From Candidatus Thermoplasmatota archaeon (GTDB lineage Archaea > Thermoplasmatota > SW-10-69-26 > JACQPN01 > JAJPHT01): DNA of 64,000 bases. The stretch spans positions 20,903-84,902 of the forward strand of contig DATLGO010000050.1 of the NCBI GenBank assembly GCA_035540375.1, read 5' to 3'. Of this stretch, positions 7,167 through 15,818 are shown one piece after another; the first letter of the stretch is position 1, and the number at the start of each line of letters is the position of its first letter. The notes below the pieces were generated by a model. It did no database searches, was not told the DNA's origin, and saw only the letters and a list, made by a program, of their open reading frames with translations. The position numbers were made by a program, and so were the translations under genes.

Positions 7167-8681
7167 ATGGTCCCTCCATCAGGCTCTTGGGGGGTGGAGG
7201 CCATTGGAGGCTCGTTGGCACGACCCAGCGAGCTTCTCCGAGCGATCGCAGCCCTGGTCCTCCTCAGCGCTCCGTCCGTGGCGGCCACCGCCACGACCGG
7301 GGAGTTCGGCATCGCCGGCCCCGCGACGTTCGAGGGGCCCGCGACGCTCGGGGGGCCCCTCCTCGCGGCGTATGGCCGTCCCGAGCCGCAGGCGCTCCTC
7401 CTCCAGGCCGCGCGCGCCACCCTTTCGGTCTCCGTCTACGAAGCCACCTACGTCGATGCCGGAGCCGGGACGAGCACGACGCCCGAGAAGCGGACGTTGG
7501 CCTTCGAGGTCGCCCATGTGACCCTCGTCGGCGCGCGAGAGGGTTATCTCGCGATCCTTCCGAAGGACGGCACCCGGGGGACCCTCACGGGCGACGCGCT
7601 CCGCTTCGAAGCGAAGGACCGCACCACCTTCGGCGCCGCGGTCGTCGGACAACCCGCCGACGAGCGGACCCGGATCTTCTCGCACACCGTCAGCACGCCG
7701 CACCTGCTCGCGAACGATTTCGAGGCCTCCATCGGCCCCCGCTTCGCGCTCAAGCTCTACGGCCCCACCCTGATCGTGGAGACGCCCGAGGGGCGGGAGG
7801 AATTCGCCACGGGCCGATTCCCGGACCCCATGCTCCCCCGCGCCGCCACCGGGCGCGACGTCTGGCTCGTGGCCGAGGTCGCGGCCGAAGCCTCGATCGG
7901 CCGTGGCGCCGACCTCGCGCTCGCGCTCGGCCCCTCCCACGTCCGCTGGTCGGACGCCGTCGATTTCCTCGCCGCGCACGGCCAGCTCCAGGCCGATGGC
8001 CTCCACCCGCTCGAGCGTCCGGGGCGCGTGCGCCTCGAAGGCGACTTCGAGGGCCGCGTCGAGCCGGCGCCGCCGAGCGCGGCCACGCTGACCTTCGCGG
8101 GCGATCTCCGACGCGCCGTGTATCCGACGGGGGTCGTCGCCACGGGGCAGACGGGGCCGATCGTCCCGCCGGCAGGCGACCTCCTGCTTCCGGGCCTCGG
8201 CGTCCTCGCCCTCGGGGCCGTCGGGGCGCTCGCCGTCCGCGCGCTGCGCGGCCGGCGGGTCCGCTCCGCGCGCGCCGACGCCGCGCGCATGACGCCCGAG
8301 GATTGCCTCGCGGAGCACGCGCGCGCCGTCGAAGCCGAGGACTGGTCCGCGGCCCTCGCGTGGACGCGTCGGGCGCGCCGCCTCGCGCCCGCGAGCGCGC
8401 GACTCGCGCACGACGAAGCCTTCGCGCTCGAGCAGCTGGATCGCCTCGACGCCGCGTTCGAGACCTATGCGGAAGCCGCCGCGATGGGCACCGACGGTTT
8501 CGCGGATTTCGGCGCCGCGCGGTGCGCGGCGCGGCTCGGACGGCCTCGCGACGAGATCGTCACGTGGCTCGCGCGCGCCCTCGAAGCCGATCCGGGGCTC
8601 TCGATCGACGTCCTCGCCGACCCGGACCTCGCGCCGCTCGCGCGCGACCCGCGGCTCGCGGATCGGTTCCGTCGCGACTGA
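7167..8681 (+). CDS. receptor-like membrane protein, paralog 1 (TPR-like tail)
   Basis: About 504 residues from ATG 7167 (ATG 7146 and TTG 7215 also possible; all precede the signal LLRAIAALVLLSAPSVAATA). A large beta-rich ectodomain follows with GRDVWLVAEV, then a single helix DLLLPGLGVLALGAVGALAV near residue 345, then a cytoplasmic segment of TPR-like helices (AEHARAVEAEDWSAALAWTRRARRLAP). Same architecture and clear similarity to the next plus-strand gene; the tails match best (RRLAP.SARLA.DEAFAL.QL). Ligand and partner unknown. Confidence 0.7.
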   Translation: MVPPSGSWGVEAIGGSLARPSELLRAIAALVLLSAPSVAATATTGEFGIAGPATFEGPATLGGPLLAAYGRPEPQALLLQAARATLSVSVYEATYVDAGAGTSTTPEKRTLAFEVAHVTLVGAREGYLAILPKDGTRGTLTGDALRFEAKDRTTFGAAVVGQPADERTRIFSHTVSTPHLLANDFEASIGPRFALKLYGPTLIVETPEGREEFATGRFPDPMLPRAATGRDVWLVAEVAAEASIGRGADLALALGPSHVRWSDAVDFLAAHGQLQADGLHPLERPGRVRLEGDFEGRVEPAPPSAATLTFAGDLRRAVYPTGVVATGQTGPIVPPAGDLLLPGLGVLALGAVGALAVRALRGRRVRSARADAARMTPEDCLAEHARAVEAEDWSAALAWTRRARRLAPASARLAHDEAFALEQLDRLDAAFETYAEAAAMGTDGFADFGAARCAARLGRPRDEIVTWLARALEADPGLSIDVLADPDLAPLARDPRLADRFRRD

Positions 8682-9224
8682 CGGCGAGGCCCCTCGTGCC
8701 CGGCGAATTCACAATGCTTCTCCAAAAGGGCCATCCCTCGCGAAGCCCATGGACGGGCCCGTCTGCCGCGGCGGACCGACCGCCTCGGGGGGTCGGGGTG
8801 GGCCGGACAGGAGAAACCGCGCCCCGACGCCCCCCGAGGAGGGTTTCGAAAAGACGGGCCGGATTTACATGGAATCTCCAATGAGATGAAAGGCTGCGGG
8901 AGCAATCCCGCTTGTCGCGGCGTTTATCGCCCGCCGCGGCGTCAACTCGCGGAGTCCGGGCGTGCCGACCTGCGCGCTCCGGCTCCAAGAGTCTTTCACA
9001 GGGACTCACGAAACCATCAGGCGAATGTCTTGAGGAAAAATGTCGGTCTTGAGGGCTCCGCGTCGACGCGTAGCCTTGGGCCTGCGGCGCCGTACCTTGG
9101 GCGCCGTTCCCCACGGCCGACCTCATGCGGTGTTGTGACGCCATCCTGCCCAATGTTGGGACCCTTTGGAAATTCACATGTTCTCTCCAGAATTGTCAAG
9201 GCGTCGCCCGCGCTCCCTTCCGTG
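8682..9224. other. 543-bp intergenic region
   Basis: No convincing gene. It holds hairpin copy 2 (8783-8839), a small hairpin GCGGGA-GCAA-TCCCGC at 8896-8911, and a direct repeat of CCTTGGGC at about 9073 and 9096. The open frame crossing it upstream of 9225 has unnatural composition. Confidence 0.5.
8783..8839. repeat. hairpin element with conserved loop, copy 2
   Basis: Left arm 8783-8798 (CCTCGGGGGGTCGGGG) pairs with right arm 8822-8839 over 16 bp with a 2-nt bulge. The 23-nt loop 8799-8821 is TGGGCCGGACAGGAGAAACC plus GCG. It matches the loop of copy 1 except for one missing A. It lies about 100 nt after the first receptor-like gene and about 390 nt before its paralog. Confidence 0.65.
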
Positions 9225-10523
9225 ATGGTGGCGAGGCGGGAGTCGATGACGGTCCTTCTCGCAATGTTCCTCTCGGCGACGTCGGTAACGGCGGCTGTCG
9301 CACACGAGGGGAGTTCGTTGGCCGAGGACCGACAGTCCCTCAGCGGCCCCGTTGAAATCGATGGATTGTGGCTTGCGTCCTTACTTTTCACGGACGGATC
9401 CGAAGGCCGAATCCTGGATGTCCATTTCGACGCGATCCGCGTCACCGTCTATGAACGCCCTTTCCTCGAGGCGCACGGCGTCGATGCGAGTGTCCGGCAG
9501 TTCCAAGAGAATTTCTCCTTCGGACCCGGGATGGTTCAGGCGCAGGGTCACAAGCCCGGCCTGCTCGGCATCATTCCGGCCTCGCGAACCATGGCCTCGA
9601 TCAAGCATGAATCTCCATCCTTGGAAAGGCGCGAACGCGGTCACCTGGGTTCAAACGGCACGAGGGAATCCATTCCCGACAACGCGCCTGCCTTCGGCAT
9701 GACCATCGACGAGCCCCACTCCCTGATCAAAGGGGGCGTTCTCAACGGCACTTCCCTCTGGCGCATGAAGGTCTATGGCCCGAGGGTCATCGTCGAATCG
9801 GAAGGCGATGTCGTCGTGTTCACGACAGGGAGAGAATATGAGCGCGTCGGTCGGGCGCTCACAGCCGGGCGCGACGTCTGGCTCGTCATCGAGGCCGAAG
9901 GACGAGTGGTCGTCAGAAGTCACGCCGCCCTCACGACCGCCCTGTCGAATCCCTGGATCTCTTGGAGCCCGGAGATCGCCGCGGCCGAGCCCCACGTTGT
10001 CGTCGCGGAGCGTCCCGATTTCCTGCTCCCGGGCCTCACCATCCTCGCCGTCGCCTTCGCGGGCGCCGTCGCGCTGCACGCTCGATTCACGCGCGATCGG
10101 GAACCCTCGGGGCGCGTGCCGACCTCGAGCCTCACTCCCGAAACGTGCCTTGCGGAAGCCTCGCACGCGGCGACCGCGGGCCAATGGGGCCGGGCGCTCG
10201 AATGGACGCAGCGCAGCCGCCGGCTCGCGCCAAAAAGCGCGCGCCTCGCGCTCGACGAGGCCTTCGCGCTCAAGCAGCTTGGCGACGTGGACGGCGCGAT
10301 CGAGGCCTACGGCGAGGCGGCCGCGCTCGGCGACGACGGCGTGGCCGAGTTCAGCGCCGCGCGCCTCGCGGCCTTCGCGGATCGGCCGGCCGTGGTCGTC
10401 GCGATCTGGCTCGAACGCGCCGTCGCGCGGGACCCGGGCTTCGCGGACGAAGCGCGGCTCGATCCGGACCTCGCGCGGTACGCCGGCGACCCCCGGGTCG
10501 CGCGGATCATCGGATCCGGCTGA
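9225..10523 (+). CDS. receptor-like membrane protein, paralog 2 (TPR-like tail)
   Basis: About 432 residues from ATG 9225 (ATG 9246 is the alternative). Signal peptide MTVLLAMFLSATSVTAAVA, ectodomain with the shared GRDVWLVIEAEGRVVVRS, one helix DFLLPGLTILAVAFAGAVALH near residue 265, and the same TPR-like cytoplasmic tail as paralog 1 (ALEWTQRSRRLAPKSARLALDEAFALKQL). The ectodomain-coding half has visibly lower GC and looser codon choice than the tail-coding half, as if the ectodomain evolves fast or was exchanged. Confidence 0.7.
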   Translation: MVARRESMTVLLAMFLSATSVTAAVAHEGSSLAEDRQSLSGPVEIDGLWLASLLFTDGSEGRILDVHFDAIRVTVYERPFLEAHGVDASVRQFQENFSFGPGMVQAQGHKPGLLGIIPASRTMASIKHESPSLERRERGHLGSNGTRESIPDNAPAFGMTIDEPHSLIKGGVLNGTSLWRMKVYGPRVIVESEGDVVVFTTGREYERVGRALTAGRDVWLVIEAEGRVVVRSHAALTTALSNPWISWSPEIAAAEPHVVVAERPDFLLPGLTILAVAFAGAVALHARFTRDREPSGRVPTSSLTPETCLAEASHAATAGQWGRALEWTQRSRRLAPKSARLALDEAFALKQLGDVDGAIEAYGEAAALGDDGVAEFSAARLAAFADRPAVVVAIWLERAVARDPGFADEARLDPDLARYAGDPRVARIIGSG

Positions 10524-10526
10524 GGC

Positions 10527-11702
10527 CTACATCCCGCCCGGCAGCCCGAGCTGGCGCGCGATCACGATGTGCTGAATCTCCGAGGTCCCCTCGTAGATGG
10601 TCGTGACCTTCGCGTCGCGCATGTAGCGCTCGACGGGATAGTCCGTCGTGTAGCCGTTGCCGCCGTGGATCTGCACCGCGGTGATGGCGGCGCGCTGCGC
10701 GACCTCGGTCGCGTAGAGCTTCGCCATCGCGGCTTCCTTCGTGAAGGGTCGGCCCATGTCCTTGAGGTACGCCGCGCGCTGCACGAGAAAGCGGGCCGCG
10801 TCGACCTGCGTCGCCATGTCGGCGATGTAGAACTGGATGGCCTGGAAGGCGCCGATCGGCTTCCCGAATTGCTCGCGCTCCTTCGCATAGGCGAGGCTCG
10901 ATTCGAGGCACGCGCGGGCGATGCCGAGGCCCTGCGCGCCGATGCCGATGCGCGAGGCGTCGAGCGCCTTCATTGCGAGCTTGAACCCGTCGCCCTCCTT
11001 CCCGAGGAGGTTCTCGGCGGGCACGCGGGCGTTGTCGAGGACGATCTCGCTCGTGACGCTCGCGCGGATGCCCATCTTGTGCTCGACGCTCGTCGGCTTG
11101 AAGCCGGGCGTCTTCGAAGGCTCCACCACGAACGCGCTCAGGCCGCGGTTGCCGGCCTTCGGATCCGTGCGCGCCATCACGATGACGTGGCCCGCGTGGT
11201 GGCCGTTCGTGCACCACGTCTTCGTGCCGTTCAGGACGTAGTGGTCTCCGTCGCGCACCGCGGTCGTCGCGAGGCCGCCCGGGTCGGACCCGGCGCCCGG
11301 CTCGCTCAGCGCGAACGCGCCGATGCGCTCGCCCGAGGCGAGCTTCGGGAGGAACCGCGACATCTGCTCGGGCGACCCCGCGTCCACGACCGGGTGGACC
11401 GCGACGGAGGTGTGCACGCCGTAGGTGACGCCGACCGCCGCGTCCCAGCGCGAGAGCTCCTCCATGATGAGCGCGTAGGTGCGCGCGTCGAGGCCCGCGC
11501 CGCCGTATTCGACGGGCGTGACCGGGCCCAGAAGGCCGAGGCCGGCCATCTTCTTCAGGATGTCGTGCGGAAACTCGGCCGTCTCGTCGCGACGCTTCGC
11601 GGTGGGGCCGACTTCGCGCTCGCAGAACTCGCGGACGGTCTTGACGATCAGCTCCTGCTCCTCCGAGAGGTCGAAGGCGTAGCCGTCGCGGGCGCCGGTC
11701 AT
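10527..11702 (-). CDS. acyl-CoA dehydrogenase
   Basis: 391 residues, full length for the family. Oxidises an acyl-CoA to the trans-2-enoyl-CoA with FAD in beta-oxidation or branched-chain catabolism. Signature 1 [14 protein letters not shown] at about residue 130; second signature [21 protein letters not shown]; the catalytic glutamate is present in [10 protein letters not shown] near the C-terminus, as in short/medium-chain enzymes. Chain-length specificity cannot be told. A TATA-like GGTTATGTAAC lies just upstream of the ATG, so the transcript may have a very short leader. Confidence 0.9.
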   Translation of the reverse strand: MTGARDGYAFDLSEEQELIVKTVREFCEREVGPTAKRRDETAEFPHDILKKMAGLGLLGPVTPVEYGGAGLDARTYALIMEELSRWDAAVGVTYGVHTSVAVHPVVDAGSPEQMSRFLPKLASGERIGAFALSEPGAGSDPGGLATTAVRDGDHYVLNGTKTWCTNGHHAGHVIVMARTDPKAGNRGLSAFVVEPSKTPGFKPTSVEHKMGIRASVTSEIVLDNARVPAENLLGKEGDGFKLAMKALDASRIGIGAQGLGIARACLESSLAYAKEREQFGKPIGAFQAIQFYIADMATQVDAARFLVQRAAYLKDMGRPFTKEAAMAKLYATEVAQRAAITAVQIHGGNGYTTDYPVERYMRDAKVTTIYEGTSEIQHIVIARQLGLPGGM

Positions 11703-11757
11703 GAGGCGCCCAGAGGGGGGCCGTTACATAACCTTAACCGGAGGGCGGCGCGCGGTC

Positions 11758-12129
11758 TCACCGCTTCCAGGCGCCGTCCGGGAGCGCGGTGTACACCGCG
11801 TCCACCTCGGCCTCCTCGTAGGCGGCCTCGTCGTCGACGAACGCCCCGGAGGCGGCCTCGATGCGGTCCGCGCGCAGGAGCCAGTAGTGGGTGCGCCACT
11901 CCTGACCGTTCCAGAGCAGCGTCTCCTCGCTCCTCGTGGTGAGCAGGCCGTGGGCCTGGAGGAGATAGAACATCTGGCGCTCCTCCGGCTCGAGGAGGTT
12001 GTCGATCACCTGCGACTCGAATCCGAAGAGGTCGAGCACCTGCTCCGCCTGGCTTGCCGCCGACTCGCGAGGTATGCGCAGCCGCTCCGCGATCGCGCCC
12101 GCGAGCGACTCCAACGTCAGGATCCCCAT
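11758..12129 (-). CDS. DUF6015-like archaeal protein
   Basis: A 123-residue acidic protein: helical N-terminal half (LTLESLAGAIAERLRIPRESAASQAEQVLDLFGF), then EPEERQMFYLLQAHGLLTTRSEETLLWNGQEWRTHYWLL. I recall this pattern as DUF6015, a conserved archaeal family of unknown function with winged-helix-like character; the family name is from memory. Sits alone between the acyl-CoA dehydrogenase and the BCCP gene. Confidence 0.6.
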   Translation of the reverse strand: MGILTLESLAGAIAERLRIPRESAASQAEQVLDLFGFESQVIDNLLEPEERQMFYLLQAHGLLTTRSEETLLWNGQEWRTHYWLLRADRIEAASGAFVDDEAAYEEAEVDAVYTALPDGAWKR

Positions 12130-12210
12130 AGCATCCCACCTGCCACCCGGGGAGTCGGCGAGTGTGCTACTTGGCGTTTTCGATTTGCATCGGCGACGGC
12201 GACTCGCGCC

Positions 12211-12699
12211 TCACTCGATCGTGGCGATGATGTCCTTGGACTCGACGCTCTGGCCGAGCTTGACGTGGATCTCCTTCACGACGCCCTCGACGGGAGAAGG
12301 GATCTCGTTCTGCATCTTCATCGCCTCGAGGACCGCGACGACCTGGCCGGCCTTGATCGCGTCGCCCGCCGCGACCTTGATCGCGACGATCTTCCCCGGC
12401 ATCGGCGGCTTCACGCGGCCGCCGCGCTTGCCGCCCGCGCCCGCTGCGTGGTTGCCGGGGACGCCGCCGGGGCGGAAGTCCTCGACGCGCACCTCGGCCG
12501 CGCGGCCGTCGACCGCGATGCGGTCGCCGTCGGCTCCGATCACGAAGGTCTGACCGCCGACGGTGGCCTTGACGCCGCCCTGGAAGGGCTCGGTCCTGAC
12601 CTCGAAGATCTCGCCGTCCACCTCGACCTTCACGACGTCCGCGGTCTTGGCGACGTAGAGGTCGAACGTCTTTCCGTCGACCGTGAGCGTGACGTGCAT
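12211..12699 (-). CDS. biotin carboxyl carrier protein of acyl-CoA carboxylase
   Basis: 162 residues. The C-terminal biotinyl domain carries VLEAMKMQNE with the biotinylated lysine at residue 128; a Gly/Lys-rich hinge (about 80-98) precedes it. The N-terminal half resembles the linker domain of decarboxylase-type carrier subunits. The carrier shuttles carboxybiotin from the biotin carboxylase to the carboxyltransferase. Its ATG overlaps the biotin carboxylase stop by one base (TGATG), so the two are translationally coupled. The carboxyltransferase lies 7.5 kb away at 20227-21777. Confidence 0.88.
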   Translation of the reverse strand: MHVTLTVDGKTFDLYVAKTADVVKVEVDGEIFEVRTEPFQGGVKATVGGQTFVIGADGDRIAVDGRAAEVRVEDFRPGGVPGNHAAGAGGKRGGRVKPPMPGKIVAIKVAAGDAIKAGQVVAVLEAMKMQNEIPSPVEGVVKEIHVKLGQSVESKDIIATIE

Positions 12700-14231
12700 C
12701 AGAGTCCCCTCCGCGCGGCGAGGGCCCAGGGGGAGACCGCGGGTTCGGTCGCGGCGGGAGCGCGCGCCGAGGCGCCCTGGCGGTGGTGGTAGCCGCGGAT
12801 GCCGCCGCCGGGGAGGCGCTCGAGCGCCGCGGCGATCGCGGCCGCGCGCCGGCGCTCGGCGGACTCGAGGTCCTTCGCCTCCTTCTCGAGGCGCTCGACG
12901 ATGCCGCGGTGGCCGATGAAGCCCGTCGAGAGGTCGCCCTTCAGGAACGCCTCGTCGCGGACGACCATCTTGTGGAACGGGATGTTGGTGATCGGACCTT
13001 CGAGGACGAACTCGTCGAGGGCGCGGCGCATGCGGTCGATGCACTCCGCGCGGTTCGAGCCGTGGGAGAGGAGCTTCACCGCGAGGCTGTCGTAGAACGA
13101 CGGGATGGTGAAGCCCTCGTAGAGACCGGAATCGACGCGCACGCCGGGGCCGCCCGGGGTCGCGTAGCGCGTGACCTTGCCGGGGGATGGCGCGAAGCCG
13201 TGGTACGGGTCCTCCGCGTTGATGCGGACCTCGAGGGCGTGGCCGCGGAGGACGATGTCCTCCTGCTTGTACGGAAGCGGCATGCCGGAGGCGACGCGGA
13301 TCATGGTCTTCACGAGATCGACGCCCGTGATGAGCTCCGTCACCGGGTGCTCGACCTGGAGGCGCGTGTTCATCTCCATGAAATAGAACTGGCCGTCCTT
13401 GTAGAGGAACTCCATCGTGCCCGCGCCCGAGTAGCCCACGGACTTGGCGAGCTTCGCGACGCGTCCGCCCATGTCGGCGCGCATGGCGGCCGTCATGACG
13501 GGCGAGGGGCCCTCCTCGAGGAGCTTCTGGTTGCGGCGCTGGATCGAGCACTCGCGCTCGCCGAGATGGATGACGTGGCCGTGCTCGTCGCCGATGATCT
13601 GGAATTCGATGTGGCGGGGGTCCTCGATGAACTTCTCGATGAAGACCTCGTCGGAGCCGAAGGCGGAAGCCGCCTGCGCGGAGGCGTCGGCCACGGCCTT
13701 CTCGAGCTCGTCCATGCGGCGCACGATGCGCATGCCCATGCCGCCGCCGCCGTGCACCGCCTTCACGATGACCGGAAGGCCGATGCGCTCGACGACGTCC
13801 TTCGCGTCGGAGGGGTCGACGGGACCGTCGCTTGCGGGGGCGACGGGGACGCCCGCGCGGATGGCGTTGCGCTTCGCGCTGACCTTGTCCCCCATGGCCT
13901 CCATCGCCTTCGCGCTGGGGCCGATGAACTTGATGCCCGCCTTCGTGACCTTGTCCGCGAAGGTCGCGTTCTCGGAGAGGAAGCCATAGCCGGGGTGGAT
14001 GCCCTCGGCGCCCGTCGCGAGCGCCGCCTCCACGATGCGGTCCTGGACGAGGTAGCTCTCGCGGCTCGGGCCGGCCCCGATGTGGACGGCCTCGTCGGCC
14101 ATCCTCACGTGGAGCGCTTCCCGGTCCGCGTCCGAGTACACGGCGACGGTCTTGACCCCGAGCTCCCGGCACGCGCGGATGACGCGGACCGAGATCTCAC
14201 CGCGGTTGGCGATGAGGATCTTGCGGAACAC
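12699..14231 (-). CDS. accC: biotin carboxylase subunit of acyl-CoA carboxylase
   Basis: 510 residues with the full biotin carboxylase order: preATP domain FRKILIANRGEISVRVIRA, ATP-grasp with KAVHGGGGMGMRIV, HIEFQIIGDEHG, and the active-site stretch FMEMNTRLQVEHPVTE. It carboxylates biotin with ATP and bicarbonate. The last 45 or so residues extend past the usual end of the domain. In archaea such subunits form acetyl/propionyl-CoA carboxylases with a PccB-type partner. A TATA-like TTTTTATCTG on the minus strand lies 25 nt upstream, so the message is leaderless. Confidence 0.9.
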   Translation of the reverse strand: MFRKILIANRGEISVRVIRACRELGVKTVAVYSDADREALHVRMADEAVHIGAGPSRESYLVQDRIVEAALATGAEGIHPGYGFLSENATFADKVTKAGIKFIGPSAKAMEAMGDKVSAKRNAIRAGVPVAPASDGPVDPSDAKDVVERIGLPVIVKAVHGGGGMGMRIVRRMDELEKAVADASAQAASAFGSDEVFIEKFIEDPRHIEFQIIGDEHGHVIHLGERECSIQRRNQKLLEEGPSPVMTAAMRADMGGRVAKLAKSVGYSGAGTMEFLYKDGQFYFMEMNTRLQVEHPVTELITGVDLVKTMIRVASGMPLPYKQEDIVLRGHALEVRINAEDPYHGFAPSPGKVTRYATPGGPGVRVDSGLYEGFTIPSFYDSLAVKLLSHGSNRAECIDRMRRALDEFVLEGPITNIPFHKMVVRDEAFLKGDLSTGFIGHRGIVERLEKEAKDLESAERRRAAAIAAALERLPGGGIRGYHHRQGASARAPAATEPAVSPWALAARRGL

Positions 14232-14250
14232 GCGCCGACGACGTGACGGG

Positions 14251-14260
14251 CAGATAAAAA
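14251..14260 (-). promoter_or_regulatory. TATA-like box of the accC-BCCP operon
   Basis: TTTTTATCTG in minus sense, about 25 nt before the ATG at 14231, the spacing of a leaderless archaeal promoter. Confidence 0.5.
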
Positions 14261-14297
14261 GGCTTCTCCCCCGGCCGCGGACGGCGGGCCGTCGCCT

Positions 14298-15758
14298 TCA
14301 AGGCTCCACCGGGGGCGCGGGGGCGACCGGCGCGGTCTCGGCCCCCCGCTTGGCCCGCGCCGCGCGCAGCGCGCTCGCCCGGATTCCGTACACCGCGTAG
14401 AGGACGAGGCCCACGCCCATCCAGGCCGCGAACCCGTAATGGATGAGCGGACCGAACGTGGCCATGAGATAGAGACAGGCCCCCACGCCCGCAAGCGGCA
14501 CCCAGGGCGACCCCGGGCAGCGGAACGCGCGCGGCGCGTCGGGCTCGGTGCGCCGGAGGACGACGACCGCGAGGCAGACAATGGCGAAGAAGAAGAGCGT
14601 CGCCTCGTTCGTGAGCATGATGAGGAAGTCGAGCGGGAGCGCCGCCGCCGAGACCGCGACGATCGCGCCGAGGATGAGCGTCGTGCGGTTGGGCGTCGCG
14701 TGCTTCGCGGAGACGGCCGCGAGCCACGAGGGGAGGAGCCCGTCGCGCGCGATCGCGAGCACGATGCGCGTCGTCGCGAGCTGGAAGACGAGGAGCACCG
14801 AGAGCGTCGCGAGGAGGCCGCCCACGTTCAGGATGACGGCCGCCCATCCGAGGTCCGCGTACCGCAGCGCGAAGGCGAGGGGCTCGCCGCTCCTCAGAAG
14901 CTCCGACGGCGCCATGCCGGTGAGCACGAGCGCCGCGGCGACGAAGAGCACCACGACGATCGCGAGCGACGCGAGGATGCCGAGCGGGACGTTGCGGCCG
15001 GGATTGCGCGTCTCCTCGGCGGCCGTCGAGACGGCGTCGAAGCCGAGGAAGGCGAAGAACGCGAGGCCGGCACCCGCGACGATGCCTTCGACACCCTTGG
15101 GCGCGAAGGAGGTGTAGTTCGCGGTATCGATCGCGGTCGCGCCGAGGACGATGAAGAGGAGGAGCGTGCCGATCTTCATCACGACCAGCGCGGAGTTCCA
15201 GGAAGCGCTCTCCTTGACGGGCCTCAGGAGGAGGATGGTGACGAGGCCGACGACGAGCGCCGCGGGCACATCCACGAGGCCGCCCGCCCCGGGCGTCGCG
15301 GTCCAGGTCTGAGGCAGGGCCATACCGAAGGCCTCGGATAGACCGGACAGGTTGTCGCTGAAGCCGCTCGCGATGGCCGCGTTCCCGACGCCGTAGCTCG
15401 CGATGAGCGCCCACGCGACGAGCCACCCCACGAGCTCGCCCATCGAGGCGAAGGCGTACGTGTAGGCGCTGCCGCCGAGCGGCATGAGCGTCGCGAGCTC
15501 CGCGTACGCGAGGGCGACGAGGACGCTCACGAGCGCGGCGACGACGAAGGAGAGCGCGACGCCGGGGCCCGCGTAGTCCGCCGCGACAAGGCCGGTCACC
15601 GTGAAGACGCCGACGCCCACCATGGCGCCCACGCCGAGCGCGGTGAGGTCCCACGCGCCGAGCGTGCGCCGCAGCTCCGTGCCTTCGGCCTTGGCCCGCA
15701 GCTCCGCGAGGGGCGTTCGGACGCCATAGCGCTCCCGGACCGCGGACCAGAGACCCAC
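14298..15758 (-). CDS. APC-family amino acid permease
   Basis: About 486 residues with twelve or more membrane segments. TM1 has the APC motif ALGVGAMVGVGVFTVTG; later segments include AGLAFFAFLGFDAVSTAAEETRNPGRNVPLGI, which is the cationic amino acid transporter (CAT-like) signature. Imports an amino acid with proton or sodium coupling. The open frame extends far upstream of the real start; I chose GTG 15758 because it lies 29-34 nt downstream of a TATA box shared with the divergent gene at 15819. ATG 15800 is the alternative. Confidence 0.82.
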   Translation of the reverse strand: MGLWSAVRERYGVRTPLAELRAKAEGTELRRTLGAWDLTALGVGAMVGVGVFTVTGLVAADYAGPGVALSFVVAALVSVLVALAYAELATLMPLGGSAYTYAFASMGELVGWLVAWALIASYGVGNAAIASGFSDNLSGLSEAFGMALPQTWTATPGAGGLVDVPAALVVGLVTILLLRPVKESASWNSALVVMKIGTLLLFIVLGATAIDTANYTSFAPKGVEGIVAGAGLAFFAFLGFDAVSTAAEETRNPGRNVPLGILASLAIVVVLFVAAALVLTGMAPSELLRSGEPLAFALRYADLGWAAVILNVGGLLATLSVLLVFQLATTRIVLAIARDGLLPSWLAAVSAKHATPNRTTLILGAIVAVSAAALPLDFLIMLTNEATLFFFAIVCLAVVVLRRTEPDAPRAFRCPGSPWVPLAGVGACLYLMATFGPLIHYGFAAWMGVGLVLYAVYGIRASALRAARAKRGAETAPVAPAPPVEP

Positions 15759-15784
15759 GTCGATCGCACCGCGATGGGCTCGGG

Positions 15785-15794
15785 GGTATAAAAC
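15785..15794. promoter_or_regulatory. shared divergent TATA box
   Basis: GTATAAAAC in plus sense is placed 25-34 nt before the ATG at 15819; read on the minus strand as GTTTTATAC it is 27-36 nt before the GTG at 15758. One AT-rich element appears to direct both leaderless transcripts. Confidence 0.5.
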
Positions 15795-15818
15795 GGCCAT
15801 CCGCGCGTCGCGGCGCGG

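Noticed and set aside
5684..8884. Very long plus-strand open frame (1066 codons)
   Set aside because: Arg/Pro/Gly-rich shadow frame across several real genes; GC-rich DNA lacks stops by chance.
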